Assembly: GCA_947494975.1 (NCBI GenBank)
Contig: CANLXA010000002.1
Location: 558,001-622,000, forward strand
Source of the DNA: an uncultured Roseicyclus sp.
GTDB lineage: Bacteria > Pseudomonadota > Alphaproteobacteria > Rhodobacterales > Rhodobacteraceae
DNA length: 64,000 nucleotides
Direction of reading: 5' to 3'
Shown here piece by piece: positions 7,783 to 15,696 of this stretch; the stretch's first letter is position 1, and every line of letters begins with the position of its first letter. The notes under the pieces were generated by a model that searched no databases, had not been told where the DNA came from, and was given only the letters and a program-made list of their open reading frames with translations. A program made the translations under genes and the position numbers.

Positions 7783-8802
7783 ATGCAAGTTACCACCGTC
7801 GGCCTCGATTTGGCCAAGACCATCTTTCACGTGCATGGCGTCACTGAGGACGGAGAGGTTGCGTTTAGTCGGTCTCTGCGCCGGTCGCAGGTTCTGCGGT
7901 TTTTCGACCGTCTCGCGCCCTGCCTTGTCGGCGTCGAAGCCTGCGCGTCGAGCCACTACCGGGCGCGTGAGCTGTCGAAGCTGGGTCACACGGTCCGGCT
8001 GATGCCGCCGATGTATGTCAAACCCTATGTGAAGCGCGGCAAATCTGATGCTGTCGATGCAGAGGCGATCTGCGAGGCTGTGACACGCCCAACGATGCGG
8101 TTCGTGGAAACCAAATCCGAAGAACAGCAGGCGCTTCTGTCGCTGCACCGCGCGCGCGACTTTGTGGTTCGCCAGCGTACCCAGTTGATCAACATGCTCC
8201 GAAGCCTGGCGGCGGAGTTTGGCATCGTGATTGCCCGCGGCGTTGCACGGGCGATCGATTTTGCGAATGGGATCATCGAAGGCGATCACCCGGAGCTGCC
8301 AGAGCTTGCCCAGGACGTACTGCGCGTTCTCAGCCGACAGTTGGTCGACCTCCACAACCGGCTCGGCTGGTATGAGATTACCATGCGCATTCAGGCCCGC
8401 CTAAGCAGACAAGCGCAGCTTTTGCAGACCATTCCCGGTGTGGGGCCGGTTACTGCCTCGGCCGTGGCCGCGACGATTGGCTCGGGCCACCAGTTCCGCA
8501 GTGGTCGAGAATTTGCCGCCTGGCTGGGGCTCACGCCGCGCAACCATTCCAGCGGAGGCAAGGAACGGTTGGGCAAGATCACGAAGATGGGTGATAGGTA
8601 TCTGCGCCAGCTCATCGTGGTAGGTATGACGTCACGCGTCCGGCAGGTCGCCAATCATCCAGAGCGGGCCGATCCATGGCTCGCGGACTTGCTGCAACGA
8701 AAGCCTGCGCGCCTTGCGACAGTCGCCATGGCCAACAAAACCGCCAGGATCATGTGGGCAGTGCTCACGAAGAACGAACCGTACCGCCCCCACACCGCCT
8801 GA
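7783..8802 (+). CDS. IS110-family transposase (IS1111 group)
   Basis: A 339-residue protein, the normal length. ATG 7783 is chosen because AGGAG lies at 7771-7775 and the protein then begins MQVTTVGLDLAK, the standard family start; the frame is open further upstream. The N-terminal RuvC-like DEDD domain is visible: Asp9 in GLDLAK, Glu in GVEACAS, and two Asp in KSDAVDAEAICEA. The C-terminal Transposase_20 domain follows with the helix-hairpin-helix-like IPGVGPVTASAVAA and the block FAAWLGLTPRNHSSGGKERLG containing the conserved Ser. The enzyme performs RNA-guided strand exchange of a circular intermediate. It appears intact. Confidence 0.95.
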   Translation: MQVTTVGLDLAKTIFHVHGVTEDGEVAFSRSLRRSQVLRFFDRLAPCLVGVEACASSHYRARELSKLGHTVRLMPPMYVKPYVKRGKSDAVDAEAICEAVTRPTMRFVETKSEEQQALLSLHRARDFVVRQRTQLINMLRSLAAEFGIVIARGVARAIDFANGIIEGDHPELPELAQDVLRVLSRQLVDLHNRLGWYEITMRIQARLSRQAQLLQTIPGVGPVTASAVAATIGSGHQFRSGREFAAWLGLTPRNHSSGGKERLGKITKMGDRYLRQLIVVGMTSRVRQVANHPERADPWLADLLQRKPARLATVAMANKTARIMWAVLTKNEPYRPHTA

Positions 8803-9069
8803 GAACGAAAGAAACAACGAGATAGCAAGACCGACGATGTGATGGTGTACCCTTCAGCCGCAACGATCAGGACACTCCGCCGAATGTCCCGGGTGTCACT
8901 GCCCGCAAAGCAGTAGGGAACCTAATCTGCGGATCCCATCAGGGCCAGCGGTCAAGACCGCGCAAACAGGCCCCTCTCGGCAGATTTGCTGTGCAAATCG
9001 CCTGCCGGGCAATGGGACCACAAGACCGCTTCTGAAAAGGTACACGCAATCCCATTTAACCCTTGCTAT
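8803..9069 (+). ncRNA. Candidate bridge/seeker RNA region of the IS1111-type element
   Basis: A 267-base stretch without a credible gene lies between the transposase stop and the right inverted repeat. IS110-family elements are known to express a structured non-coding RNA that pairs with donor and target DNA; in the IS1111 group it comes from the non-coding end downstream of the transposase gene. This stretch has the right place and size and contains several self-complementary segments (for example GGACACTCCGCCGAATGTCC at 8871-8890). The exact ends and guide loops were not worked out. Confidence 0.4.
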
Positions 9070-9084
9070 GCGGGCGCCATCCAC
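9070..9084 (-). repeat. Right sub-terminal inverted repeat of the IS1111-type element
   Basis: GCGGGCGCCATCCAC, the complement of 7705-7719 with one mismatch. It fixes the right side of the element to about 9085-9095. Confidence 0.6.
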
Positions 9085-9516
9085 ACAGGACATTCGTGCG
9101 ATCAGACCCGATGGTCACAGAGTCCCGCGACCTGTAAATTTCGGTCCAATTCTCTGCTGCGCTATGAACGAATGGCGACTATCCCTGCCGCCGCGCAGCG
9201 TCGAAGACTGAGCTACTGCGGCGATTTTCATGCTGCGAGCGCGCGCAGCGAAAAAACTGAATTCACAAGTTGGGCTCCTTCCGGTCATCAGCTGCGCGCA
9301 GAGCGAACGTCTGCTCCTGACCAAAATCGTGGTTAGCACTTGGCCTCGGAATCGAATTGGAGGTCGAGATGGCGCGATTTCAAGCCGGGATATTCGATCC
9401 CACTCACACAGGGTTGAGCATTGCTGAACTTATCGGAACACGACTTTCGATGAGACTAAAAAGAGACTGAGCTGACTTTGTGGCGCTGGGATACCGGTTA
9501 ACTAATTGATTTTGTT
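9085..9516. other. Spacer between the IS element and tRNA-Cys, nothing recognised
   Basis: About 430 bases without a convincing gene. Short open frames on both strands have no ribosome binding site and low-complexity Arg/Ser-rich composition. No second copy of the tRNA-Cys 3' end, which would mark an attachment site, was found here. Confidence 0.45.
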
Positions 9517-9590
9517 TGGAGGCGAGTACCGGGATCGAACCGGTGTACACGGATTTGCAATCCGCTGCGTAACCACTCCGCCAACTCGCC
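9517..9590 (-). tRNA. tRNA-Cys (anticodon GCA), CCA encoded
   Basis: Read on the minus strand, the sequence starts GGCGAGTTGGCGGAGTGG, has the anticodon loop TTGCAAA (GCA) and the T-arm GGTTCGATCCC, and ends CTCGCCTCCA. The acceptor stem GGCGAGT pairs with ACTCGCC. The 3' end points toward lower coordinates, that is, toward the IS- and integrase-containing DNA. Confidence 0.95.
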
Positions 9591-9772
9591 GCGGTGGTGC
9601 GTGTTTTGCATAAGTGAGGCTTCCATCTCCGACAACCCCCAATCGTGGCGCGTGGGCCACTGTAACCTGGCAAGAATTGCCGCGGCTGTGCCCTGTGGTT
9701 CAGCGTGCGGTTGCGCGTGTTTGGGCTATGTGCGATGACAAAATCCGAAACTAGACGAAATGGTTCAGTTTG

Positions 9773-10426
9773 ATGTCCGACTTCACACAGCGCCGCGTCA
9801 CGATGGTTGATACGCAAGTCCGCCCATCGGATGTAACCCAGTTCCCGATCCTCGATGCCATGCTCAACGTCCCGCGCGAGGTCTACGTCCCGGACGCGCA
9901 GCGGGATCTGGCCTATGTGGACGGGCCGATCGACCTCGGCGACGGGCGGCAATTGCTTGACCCGCGCGCGATCGCGAAGCTGCTGGAGGCCCTGTCACCG
10001 ACGCCAACGGACCTTGTCCTCGAAATCGGCGTGAACGGCGGCTACACCACCGCACTTTTGGCGCATATGTCCGAGGCCGTTGTCGCCGTGGAAGAAGACG
10101 ACGCCCTTGCCAAGGACGCGCAGGCCGCGTTGAGCGATCAGGGCGTGGATAATGCGGCCTTGATCACCGGCCCGCTGGTTGCCGGAAGCGCCAAGCACGG
10201 GCCGTTCGATGCCATTGCGATGTTCGGCGGGGTCGAGGACATCCCGGTCGAGATCACAGACCAACTCAAGGATGGCGGCAAGATCGCCGCGATCTTCATG
10301 GATGGCCCGCTGGGTGAAGCCCGGATCGGGTTCAAATCAGACGGTCGCGTATCCTGGCGCATGGTTTTCAACGCGACGGCCCCGATCCTTCCGGGCTTTG
10401 CGAAGGTCCCAAGTTTCGAATTCTGA
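9773..10426 (+). CDS. Protein-L-isoaspartate O-methyltransferase family protein
   Basis: A 217-residue protein; ATG 9773 directly follows an in-frame TTG and is preferred. It has the PCMT-family N-terminus (RRVTMVDTQVRPSDVT) and the SAM-binding motif I LVLEIGVNGGYTTALLA near residue 85, then motif II-like PFDAIAMFGG. The family methylates isoaspartyl residues in damaged proteins, but Rhodobacteraceae members next to tolC are divergent: the usual GSGTGY is GVNGGY here and the active-site TISxP-type segment is replaced by LGDGRQLLDPRAIA. Activity on isoaspartate is therefore not certain. It lies 102 bp ahead of tolC on the same strand. Confidence 0.8.
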   Translation: MSDFTQRRVTMVDTQVRPSDVTQFPILDAMLNVPREVYVPDAQRDLAYVDGPIDLGDGRQLLDPRAIAKLLEALSPTPTDLVLEIGVNGGYTTALLAHMSEAVVAVEEDDALAKDAQAALSDQGVDNAALITGPLVAGSAKHGPFDAIAMFGGVEDIPVEITDQLKDGGKIAAIFMDGPLGEARIGFKSDGRVSWRMVFNATAPILPGFAKVPSFEF

Positions 10427-10473
10427 TCGGCAGGCGCAAAAATCCACTGACAGAGCGCGATCAACAGACTAAG

Positions 10474-10482
10474 TTATCCACA
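10474..10482 (+). promoter_or_regulatory. Single DnaA box (TTATCCACA)
   Basis: A perfect match to the consensus DnaA box sits in the 102-bp leader between the methyltransferase gene and tolC. It is alone: no cluster, AT-rich unwinding region or dnaA/parAB gene is near, so this is not an origin. It may titrate DnaA or act at the tolC promoter, or be chance. Confidence 0.4.
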
Positions 10483-10528
10483 AGCAAAAGCAGCAATAAT
10501 AATAATCTACAGGCGGAAGGAGCTTATC

Positions 10529-11914
10529 ATGGCTCAAAGCTGGACCTCCCGGATGCGCAAGGCATTGACGGCGATTACGATATCATTTGCCACGGTCCTC
10601 CCGGTGCAAGCCGACGGTTTGCGGCAGGTCATGGTTGATGCGTACCGGCACTCTAACCTACTGGAACAAAATAGATATTTGCTCAGAGTGCAGGATGAAG
10701 GCGTGGCGCAGGCGGTTGCGCTGTTGCGCCCGGTGCTCACCTTCGTCGCCTCGACCAGCCGTGATGTGATCAACAATACGTCGAACGCATCTGCCACGCT
10801 TGTCGCGGAATACCTGCTTTATGACGGCGGTGCGCGTCGCTTCGCGCTGGATGCGGCAGAAGAAACCGTGCTCGCCACCCGCGAACAACTTGTCTCTTTG
10901 GAGCAACAGGTGCTGCTCGATGCGGTGACGGCATACATGAACGTTTGGCGGGATATGCAGGTGGTCGGTGTGCGCGAACGCAACGTGCGCGTGATCACGC
11001 AGCAGCTGCGCGCCGCGCAGGACCGCTTCGAGGTCGGCGAAGACACGCGCACCGACGTGGCCCAGGCCGAGGCGCAGCTTGCAACGGCGAGATCGCAATT
11101 GGCTGGCGCCCAGGGGGCCCTCGATATCAGCCGGGAGCTGTTCAACCTCGCTGTAGGCCGCTACCCCGGCGGGCTGTCCGGCCCAGGGTCCTTGCCCCAT
11201 CTGCCGCGGACCGAAGAGGCGGCGCGCGCGCTGGCGCGCCAGGAACATCCGGCCATCCGCGCCCTGCAACACGAGGTGCGCGCGGCAGAGCTTGGGATCG
11301 AGCAGGCTCGCGCCGGTCTGCGCCCGCAAATCGCCCTTGAGGGGCGCGCGACGGAGACATTCCTCAATCCCAACCCGCTGGCCGAGGGCTCGTCCGCCAC
11401 GATTGGTCTGACCCTGACCCAACCGATTTACCGAGGTGGTCAGCTGCTGTCCCTGGAGCGGCAATCGCGGGCTCAGGCGTCGGCAGTGCGAGCGAGTTTG
11501 AACCAGCAGGTTCGGCTGAATTTGCAGGCCGTCGGCAACGCATGGGCGCGGATGGAGATTGCCTCGGCCCAGATCCAGGCCGCGGATCAGCGGATCGCGG
11601 CGGCCGATCTGGCCTTTCAGGGGGTCAGTGAAGAGGCATCGCTAGGCGCGCGGACAACGCTTGATGTGCTGGACGCCGAGCAAGATGTGCTCGACGCACG
11701 GATCAGCCGGATCGAAGCCCAGACGGACCTCTATCTCAGCGGCTATCAGCTTCTCGCGGCATCCGGGTTGCTGACCGTTCAGAACCTGCATTTGCCGGTT
11801 CCGGAATATGATCCCGCCGCCTATGCGAACCTGTTCTCGAACGCCCCGGCGCGCGTCAACAGCCCGCAGGGGGCGCAGCTTGACGCCGTGCTGGAGCGCG
11901 TCGGTCGCGATTGA
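10529..11914 (+). CDS. tolC: TolC-family outer-membrane efflux protein
   Basis: A 461-residue protein with GGAAGGAG at 10514-10521 before ATG 10529. A signal peptide spans about residues 1-28 (ALTAITISFATVLPVQA). The rest shows two repeats of long amphipathic helices (OEP domains), with Q/A-rich heptads such as LRAAQDRFEVGEDTRTDVAQAEAQL near 160-190 and its second-half counterpart ISRIEAQTDLYLSGYQLLAASGLLT near 390-420. It should form the trimeric channel for type I secretion and RND or MFS drug export. No partner ABC or membrane-fusion gene is in the neighbourhood, as is usual for a general-purpose TolC. The symbol denotes the family. Confidence 0.9.
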   Translation: MAQSWTSRMRKALTAITISFATVLPVQADGLRQVMVDAYRHSNLLEQNRYLLRVQDEGVAQAVALLRPVLTFVASTSRDVINNTSNASATLVAEYLLYDGGARRFALDAAEETVLATREQLVSLEQQVLLDAVTAYMNVWRDMQVVGVRERNVRVITQQLRAAQDRFEVGEDTRTDVAQAEAQLATARSQLAGAQGALDISRELFNLAVGRYPGGLSGPGSLPHLPRTEEAARALARQEHPAIRALQHEVRAAELGIEQARAGLRPQIALEGRATETFLNPNPLAEGSSATIGLTLTQPIYRGGQLLSLERQSRAQASAVRASLNQQVRLNLQAVGNAWARMEIASAQIQAADQRIAAADLAFQGVSEEASLGARTTLDVLDAEQDVLDARISRIEAQTDLYLSGYQLLAASGLLTVQNLHLPVPEYDPAAYANLFSNAPARVNSPQGAQLDAVLERVGRD

Positions 11915-12127
11915 CCCGGTCCTCGCCCGTAACTGACGGACGGGCGCGGGGCCTGCAGATGCCTTGCTTTTGAGGTAAATCCAATGCGGGTCGTTGCCAT
12001 GATCTGTTGTGTGAATCTGTTGATTTGGGTATCTTCCCGGCGAGTTGATCATCAGAACGGCCCGAAAACGGGCGACAAATGATGCGAGTAGGGGCTGCGG
12101 CCCCTCCCGCGTCAGAGGAGAGCATGA

Positions 12128-13363
12128 ATGTCTGATCCTGCGAAATCGCCGGAAGAGATTGAGGATGTGCTGGCATCCGTCCGTCGTCTGGTCTCCGATC
12201 ATGGCGCGAGTGGCACGGATGGCCCGTCTGCCGGAGCGATCGCACCTCAGAAGGACGCGTCTGCATCCGATGGGGGCGCGCGGCTGGTCCTGACGTCCTC
12301 CTTCCGCGTCGCGGATGCGGAAGCCCCGTGGGCCTCCGGCGAGACGGACGGCGAAGATGCCTCGACGGATCAGACCGATACGCTGGCGTCCGAGTTGCTG
12401 ACGGCGGAGGATGAGGATGGGTCCGACGATCATCCGCAATCCACGTGGCAGCCTGATGATCGGATGGCGGAATTCGATGTCGTCGGCGGTGATGGCGCTG
12501 CCGGGGATGCGGATGACGGGGCCGACAGGTCCGCTTTCGAGGCGTTGGAAGACATCTCGCAAGATGACCTGACGGATCTCTCGCGTCTCGATGGCGCATC
12601 ATCCATGCCGGAGACGTTCGAATCCGATACCGGCGATGAAAACTGGCCCGGCGAAGGGGCCGAAGCGGCCCTGTTGACGCTTGTCGCCCGCCGCGATCCT
12701 GCGGCTGAGCCGCGCACGAGCGAGACGGAGCCCGACATCGCCGAGACATTCGATGGCGATGATGCGTCGGATGCACTCGACGAGCACGAAGGGGCAGAGG
12801 CTGCAGTGGCAGGGTCGGAATCGGCCGAGGCTGACGTGTCCACGGAGGAAGACGACGATATTTCCGAGCCTGAATTGGCCGACGGAGGCAGTGAAGCCGG
12901 CGATATGGTGACGGCCGAGCCCACCGGCGATCATACTGGGGACATTGACACCAAGATGTCCGGCGCAACGGCCGGGGAGCCGGATATCGGGCATTCCCCT
13001 GCTGAGTCAGACGATGACGCGGAGCTTGATGCCGGGCCCCAGGAGATGCGCACGCCGTTGTTCTCCCGCCGCGCGCAGACCGCTGGAGATGTTGACGCGG
13101 AGGCGGATGCCGAAGACACGCCCACCGATGAAGATGAAATGGTCCTCGACGCCATGAGCGACGAGGCAGAGGGCGATGCATCGCTTTTTGCTCTGACCGA
13201 CGAGGATGATGGGGTTCTCGACGAGGAAACACTGCGTGAGATCGTCGTCGACGTCGTGCGTGAAGAGTTGCAGGGGGTTCTGGGCCAGCGCATAACCCGA
13301 AACGTTCGCAAATTGGTGCGCCGCGAAGTTCGCCTTGCGCTCGCGGCCGCAGACCTCGAGTAA
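12128..13363 (+). CDS. PopZ-like acidic protein (DUF2497-type ends)
   Basis: A 411-residue, extremely Asp/Glu-rich protein with GAGGAGAG at 12115-12122. The short N-terminal helix PEEIEDVLASVRRLVSDHG resembles the EEILASIRRIISE helix of PopZ, the C-terminal 45 residues (LREIVVDVVREELQGVLGQRITRNVRKLV...) resemble its oligomerisation helices, and the roughly 330 residues between are acidic and low in complexity, as in the PopZ linker but longer. PopZ forms a polar matrix that anchors chromosome centromeres and signalling proteins. I infer a polar-organising role. The linker here carries few prolines and many Asp repeats, which may change condensate properties. It follows tolC after a 213-bp gap. 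Confidence 0.6.
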   Translation: MSDPAKSPEEIEDVLASVRRLVSDHGASGTDGPSAGAIAPQKDASASDGGARLVLTSSFRVADAEAPWASGETDGEDASTDQTDTLASELLTAEDEDGSDDHPQSTWQPDDRMAEFDVVGGDGAAGDADDGADRSAFEALEDISQDDLTDLSRLDGASSMPETFESDTGDENWPGEGAEAALLTLVARRDPAAEPRTSETEPDIAETFDGDDASDALDEHEGAEAAVAGSESAEADVSTEEDDDISEPELADGGSEAGDMVTAEPTGDHTGDIDTKMSGATAGEPDIGHSPAESDDDAELDAGPQEMRTPLFSRRAQTAGDVDAEADAEDTPTDEDEMVLDAMSDEAEGDASLFALTDEDDGVLDEETLREIVVDVVREELQGVLGQRITRNVRKLVRREVRLALAAADLE

Positions 13364-13586
13364 CCGGCTCCTCCGCCCCGAAGATGCACTGCCTCCGATC
13401 ACGTCAGCGTCCCTGTGCGGAATGAAGTCCCCAAAGAATGCCCGGCGGCCGACGTCGCGCATCTGAACTCAGGGGGGCGGCGCGCGGGAGATCCGCACCT
13501 CCAAAGGGCGGCACACCGGTCTGGTCCGCCGGGTAAAGGAGTAAAGCCCTATTGACCCCCGGGACCCCGCGTCTGACCTTGCTGCC

Positions 13587-14444
13587 ATGTTTCCGATCCG
13601 CGACCATAACCCCTCCGAAAGAACCGCCTTCGTCACCTGGGCATTGATCTTCACGAATGTGGTGATCTTCCTGCTCTATTACCCCGCGCTGTTGGGAGAT
13701 GACGTGGCGCTCGAAGCTTTCTATCGCAACTGGGGTCTGGTGCCCGAGCAGGTGCTGTCCGGCGGCCCGCTGCAGCCGATCGTGACATCCATGTTCCTGC
13801 ATGGCGGCTGGATGCACCTGATCGGCAACATGCTGTTTCTCTACATCTTCGGCGACAATCTTGAAGACCTGATGGGCCATGTCGGGTTCGCGGTGTTCTA
13901 TCTGCTGGGTGGGCTGGCCGCAGCGGGCGGGCAAATCCTGTCCGATCCGTCCTCTACCCTACCGATGGTCGGGGCCTCCGGGGCCATTGCCGGGGTGATG
14001 GGCGGCTACCTGTTGATGTTCCCCCGCGCACGGATCGACGTGCTGGTGATCCTGGTGGTGATTGTGAAAGTCTTCACCATACCGGCCTGGCTTATGCTGG
14101 GGCTTTGGTTCGGCCTGCAACTGGTGAATGGATTGTCGATGGACCTGGTGGGCGGTGGCGTGGCGTATTGGGCCCATGCGGGCGGGTTTGTGGCCGGTCT
14201 GATCTTGACCCTGCCGATCTGGTTGCGGCGGGGCGGGCAGGGATATTGGGCCGAATTTGGCGGCAAGCCACCCCATGACGAGGTGGAGTACCGCGTTGAG
14301 CGGCGGGGACGCTCCCCCATCCCCGCAGTGCGCCGGGTGCGATCCGTCAGGGAAGCGGAGCGGCCATTGGGGGATCTTGGGCGCATCCCGCGTGCGGGCT
14401 CGCGGCGCGGCGCGCCGGGGCCGTGGTCGGGCCGCAAGGATTAG
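13587..14444 (+). CDS. Rhomboid-family intramembrane serine protease
   Basis: A 285-residue protein with six hydrophobic spans. It contains the family signatures HGGWMHLIGNMLFLYIFGDN (residues 72-91), the catalytic Ser131 in GASGAIAG and the catalytic His197 in YWAHAGGFVAG, so both members of the Ser-His dyad are present. It cleaves transmembrane substrates inside the inner membrane; the bacterial substrates are mostly unknown. The last 50 residues are a basic, cytoplasmic tail rich in Arg and Gly (RRVRSVREAERPLG...). It is convergent with efp. Confidence 0.92.
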   Translation: MFPIRDHNPSERTAFVTWALIFTNVVIFLLYYPALLGDDVALEAFYRNWGLVPEQVLSGGPLQPIVTSMFLHGGWMHLIGNMLFLYIFGDNLEDLMGHVGFAVFYLLGGLAAAGGQILSDPSSTLPMVGASGAIAGVMGGYLLMFPRARIDVLVILVVIVKVFTIPAWLMLGLWFGLQLVNGLSMDLVGGGVAYWAHAGGFVAGLILTLPIWLRRGGQGYWAEFGGKPPHDEVEYRVERRGRSPIPAVRRVRSVREAERPLGDLGRIPRAGSRRGAPGPWSGRKD

Positions 14445-14478
14445 CGATTGTATTGGCGGGGGCGGGGGCCGAGACGCG

Positions 14479-15042
14479 TCACGCGCGCTCGGAATACTCC
14501 ATTGTCTCGGTGTTCACGATGATGTCCTCATCCTGACCCACGAAGGGGGGCACCATGACCTTGACGCCGTTGTCGAGGATCGCCGGTTTGAACGAGTTCG
14601 CGGCCGTCTGGCCTTTGACCACCGGTTCGGTCTCGACAACCTTGCAGGTCACTTTCTGGGGCAACGTCGCATTGAGCGCTTCCTCGTCGTAGAATTCCAC
14701 AACTATGGTCATGCCGTCCTGAAGGAACGGGCGCCGCTCGCCCAGAAGGTCGGCCGGCAACTCGATCTGCTCGTAGGTTTCGGCGTCCATGAACACGAGC
14801 ATTCCGTCGGATTCGTAGAGGAATTGCTGGTCCTTCTGCTCCAGGCGGACCCGCTCCACCTTGTCGGCGGACCGGAAGCGCTCGTTAAGCTTGGAGCCGT
14901 TGCGCAGATTGCGCAATTCGACCTGTGCAAACGCGCCGCCTTTGCCGGGCTTGACGTGATCGACCTTCACCGCGGCCCACAGGCCGCCATTGTGTTCCAG
15001 CACATTGCCGGGGCGAATCTCGTTACCGTTAATTTTTGGCAT
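14479..15042 (-). CDS. efp: Elongation factor P
   Basis: A 187-residue protein, the standard length. I chose ATG 15042 because the protein then begins [19 protein letters not shown]; the frame is open upstream, but that part is not EF-P. The modified residue Lys34 is present in VKPGKGGAF. Three beta domains follow, ending with the OB-fold typical of EF-P. It binds ribosomes stalled at polyproline stretches and speeds peptide-bond formation. The lysyl-modification genes are not in the window. It is transcribed divergently from the small gene at 15257. Confidence 0.95.
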   Translation of the reverse strand: MPKINGNEIRPGNVLEHNGGLWAAVKVDHVKPGKGGAFAQVELRNLRNGSKLNERFRSADKVERVRLEQKDQQFLYESDGMLVFMDAETYEQIELPADLLGERRPFLQDGMTIVVEFYDEEALNATLPQKVTCKVVETEPVVKGQTAANSFKPAILDNGVKVMVPPFVGQDEDIIVNTETMEYSERA

Positions 15043-15256
15043 GTGGCAAAACCTTGGCGAAACCTTGAGAAATCGTTGACGGCTCCTATATCTGGGCGTT
15101 GGAGGGGTGTCCATACACCGGAAAAAGTGCGGAAAATCGCGTAGCATTGCGCTGAGCGAATACCACATATGCGAAATTCGCATCCCTGCGGAGCACAGAA
15201 TCTGGGCATAAGGACCCTCATGCCAAAAATGCAAGAGCAATAAAAAGGAAGACGGA

Positions 15257-15568
15257 ATGCGGGATTTCGTTGACGGAACCGCCTTCAACTTTGAACAGGG
15301 CACACGCGCGCGGAAGCTTTTCGCCGCTGTGGTACTGGCCGCGTTGGATGATGCGATTGCCGATGACAAGAAATATGGAAACGGGCCTGAGCAGATTGCC
15401 CGGTGGGCACGCTCGCGCGATGGCCGCGAAGTGCTGTCATGCGCCGGGATCGACCCGAACGAACGGGTTGTGCAAGGTTTGATGGCGTTTGTCGGAAACG
15501 GGGTTCGGACCTCTGTGGCGCTCAGCCGCGAGGAAAGCGAACGTCGCTCTCAGGCCGAAGCCGCCTGA
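15257..15568 (+). CDS. Small Rhodobacterales protein, probably DUF6280
   Basis: A 103-residue soluble protein ([20 protein letters not shown]...) that I recognise as a highly conserved Rhodobacterales hypothetical, probably the family called DUF6280. It is helical, without membrane segments or catalytic motifs; one Cys occurs in the middle ([14 protein letters not shown]). The function is unknown. It is divergent from efp across a 214-bp promoter region and is followed by a clear rho-independent terminator, so it is likely a single-gene transcript. Conservation with efp as neighbour would be worth testing. Confidence 0.75.
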   Translation: MRDFVDGTAFNFEQGTRARKLFAAVVLAALDDAIADDKKYGNGPEQIARWARSRDGREVLSCAGIDPNERVVQGLMAFVGNGVRTSVALSREESERRSQAEAA

Positions 15569-15600
15569 CCCGACGGACCGATAAGCTGCCAGCTTCGAAA

Positions 15601-15627
15601 ACGCGCCCCTCTGCAGGGCGCGTTTTT
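15601..15627 (+). terminator. Rho-independent terminator after the small DUF6280-type gene
   Basis: ACGCGCCC (15601-15608) pairs perfectly with GGGCGCGT (15616-15623), leaving a 7-base loop, and is followed by a run of T (15623-15627). It is a strong intrinsic terminator placed 33 bases after the stop codon. Confidence 0.85.
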
Positions 15628-15696
15628 CGTTTCGGGACCGGTTTACATCGTGCGCCAAAGCGGCCTTGATCGCTGGCACGCAATGGGGGACGGCTT

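Larger units (their letters stand above)
7705..9084 (+). mobile_element. IS110-family element of the IS1111 group (about 1.38 kb)
   Basis: An intact IS110-type transposase is flanked by a short left non-coding end and a longer right non-coding end (8803-9069). I found an inverted pair GTGGATGGCTCCCGC (7705-7719) and GCGGGCGCCATCCAC (9070-9084), 14 of 15 bases matching. Sub-terminal inverted repeats are a hallmark of the IS1111 subgroup, whereas plain IS110 elements lack them. The true ends should lie a few bases outside these repeats. No target duplication is expected for this family and none was seen. Confidence 0.72.

Noticed and set aside
8190-8200. TTGATCAA and similar short palindromes as FNR boxes (also at 793 and 26030)
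   Set aside because: They lack the four-base spacer of the FNR box and lie inside coding sequence.
10658-11464. Long minus-strand frame inside tolC
   Set aside because: A GC-rich shadow frame of tolC; no start signal and composition unlike protein.
11856-13232. A 458-codon minus-strand frame opposite the PopZ-like gene
   Set aside because: It is the antisense of a low-complexity acidic gene and reads as Arg/His/Pro repeats, an artefact of codon bias.
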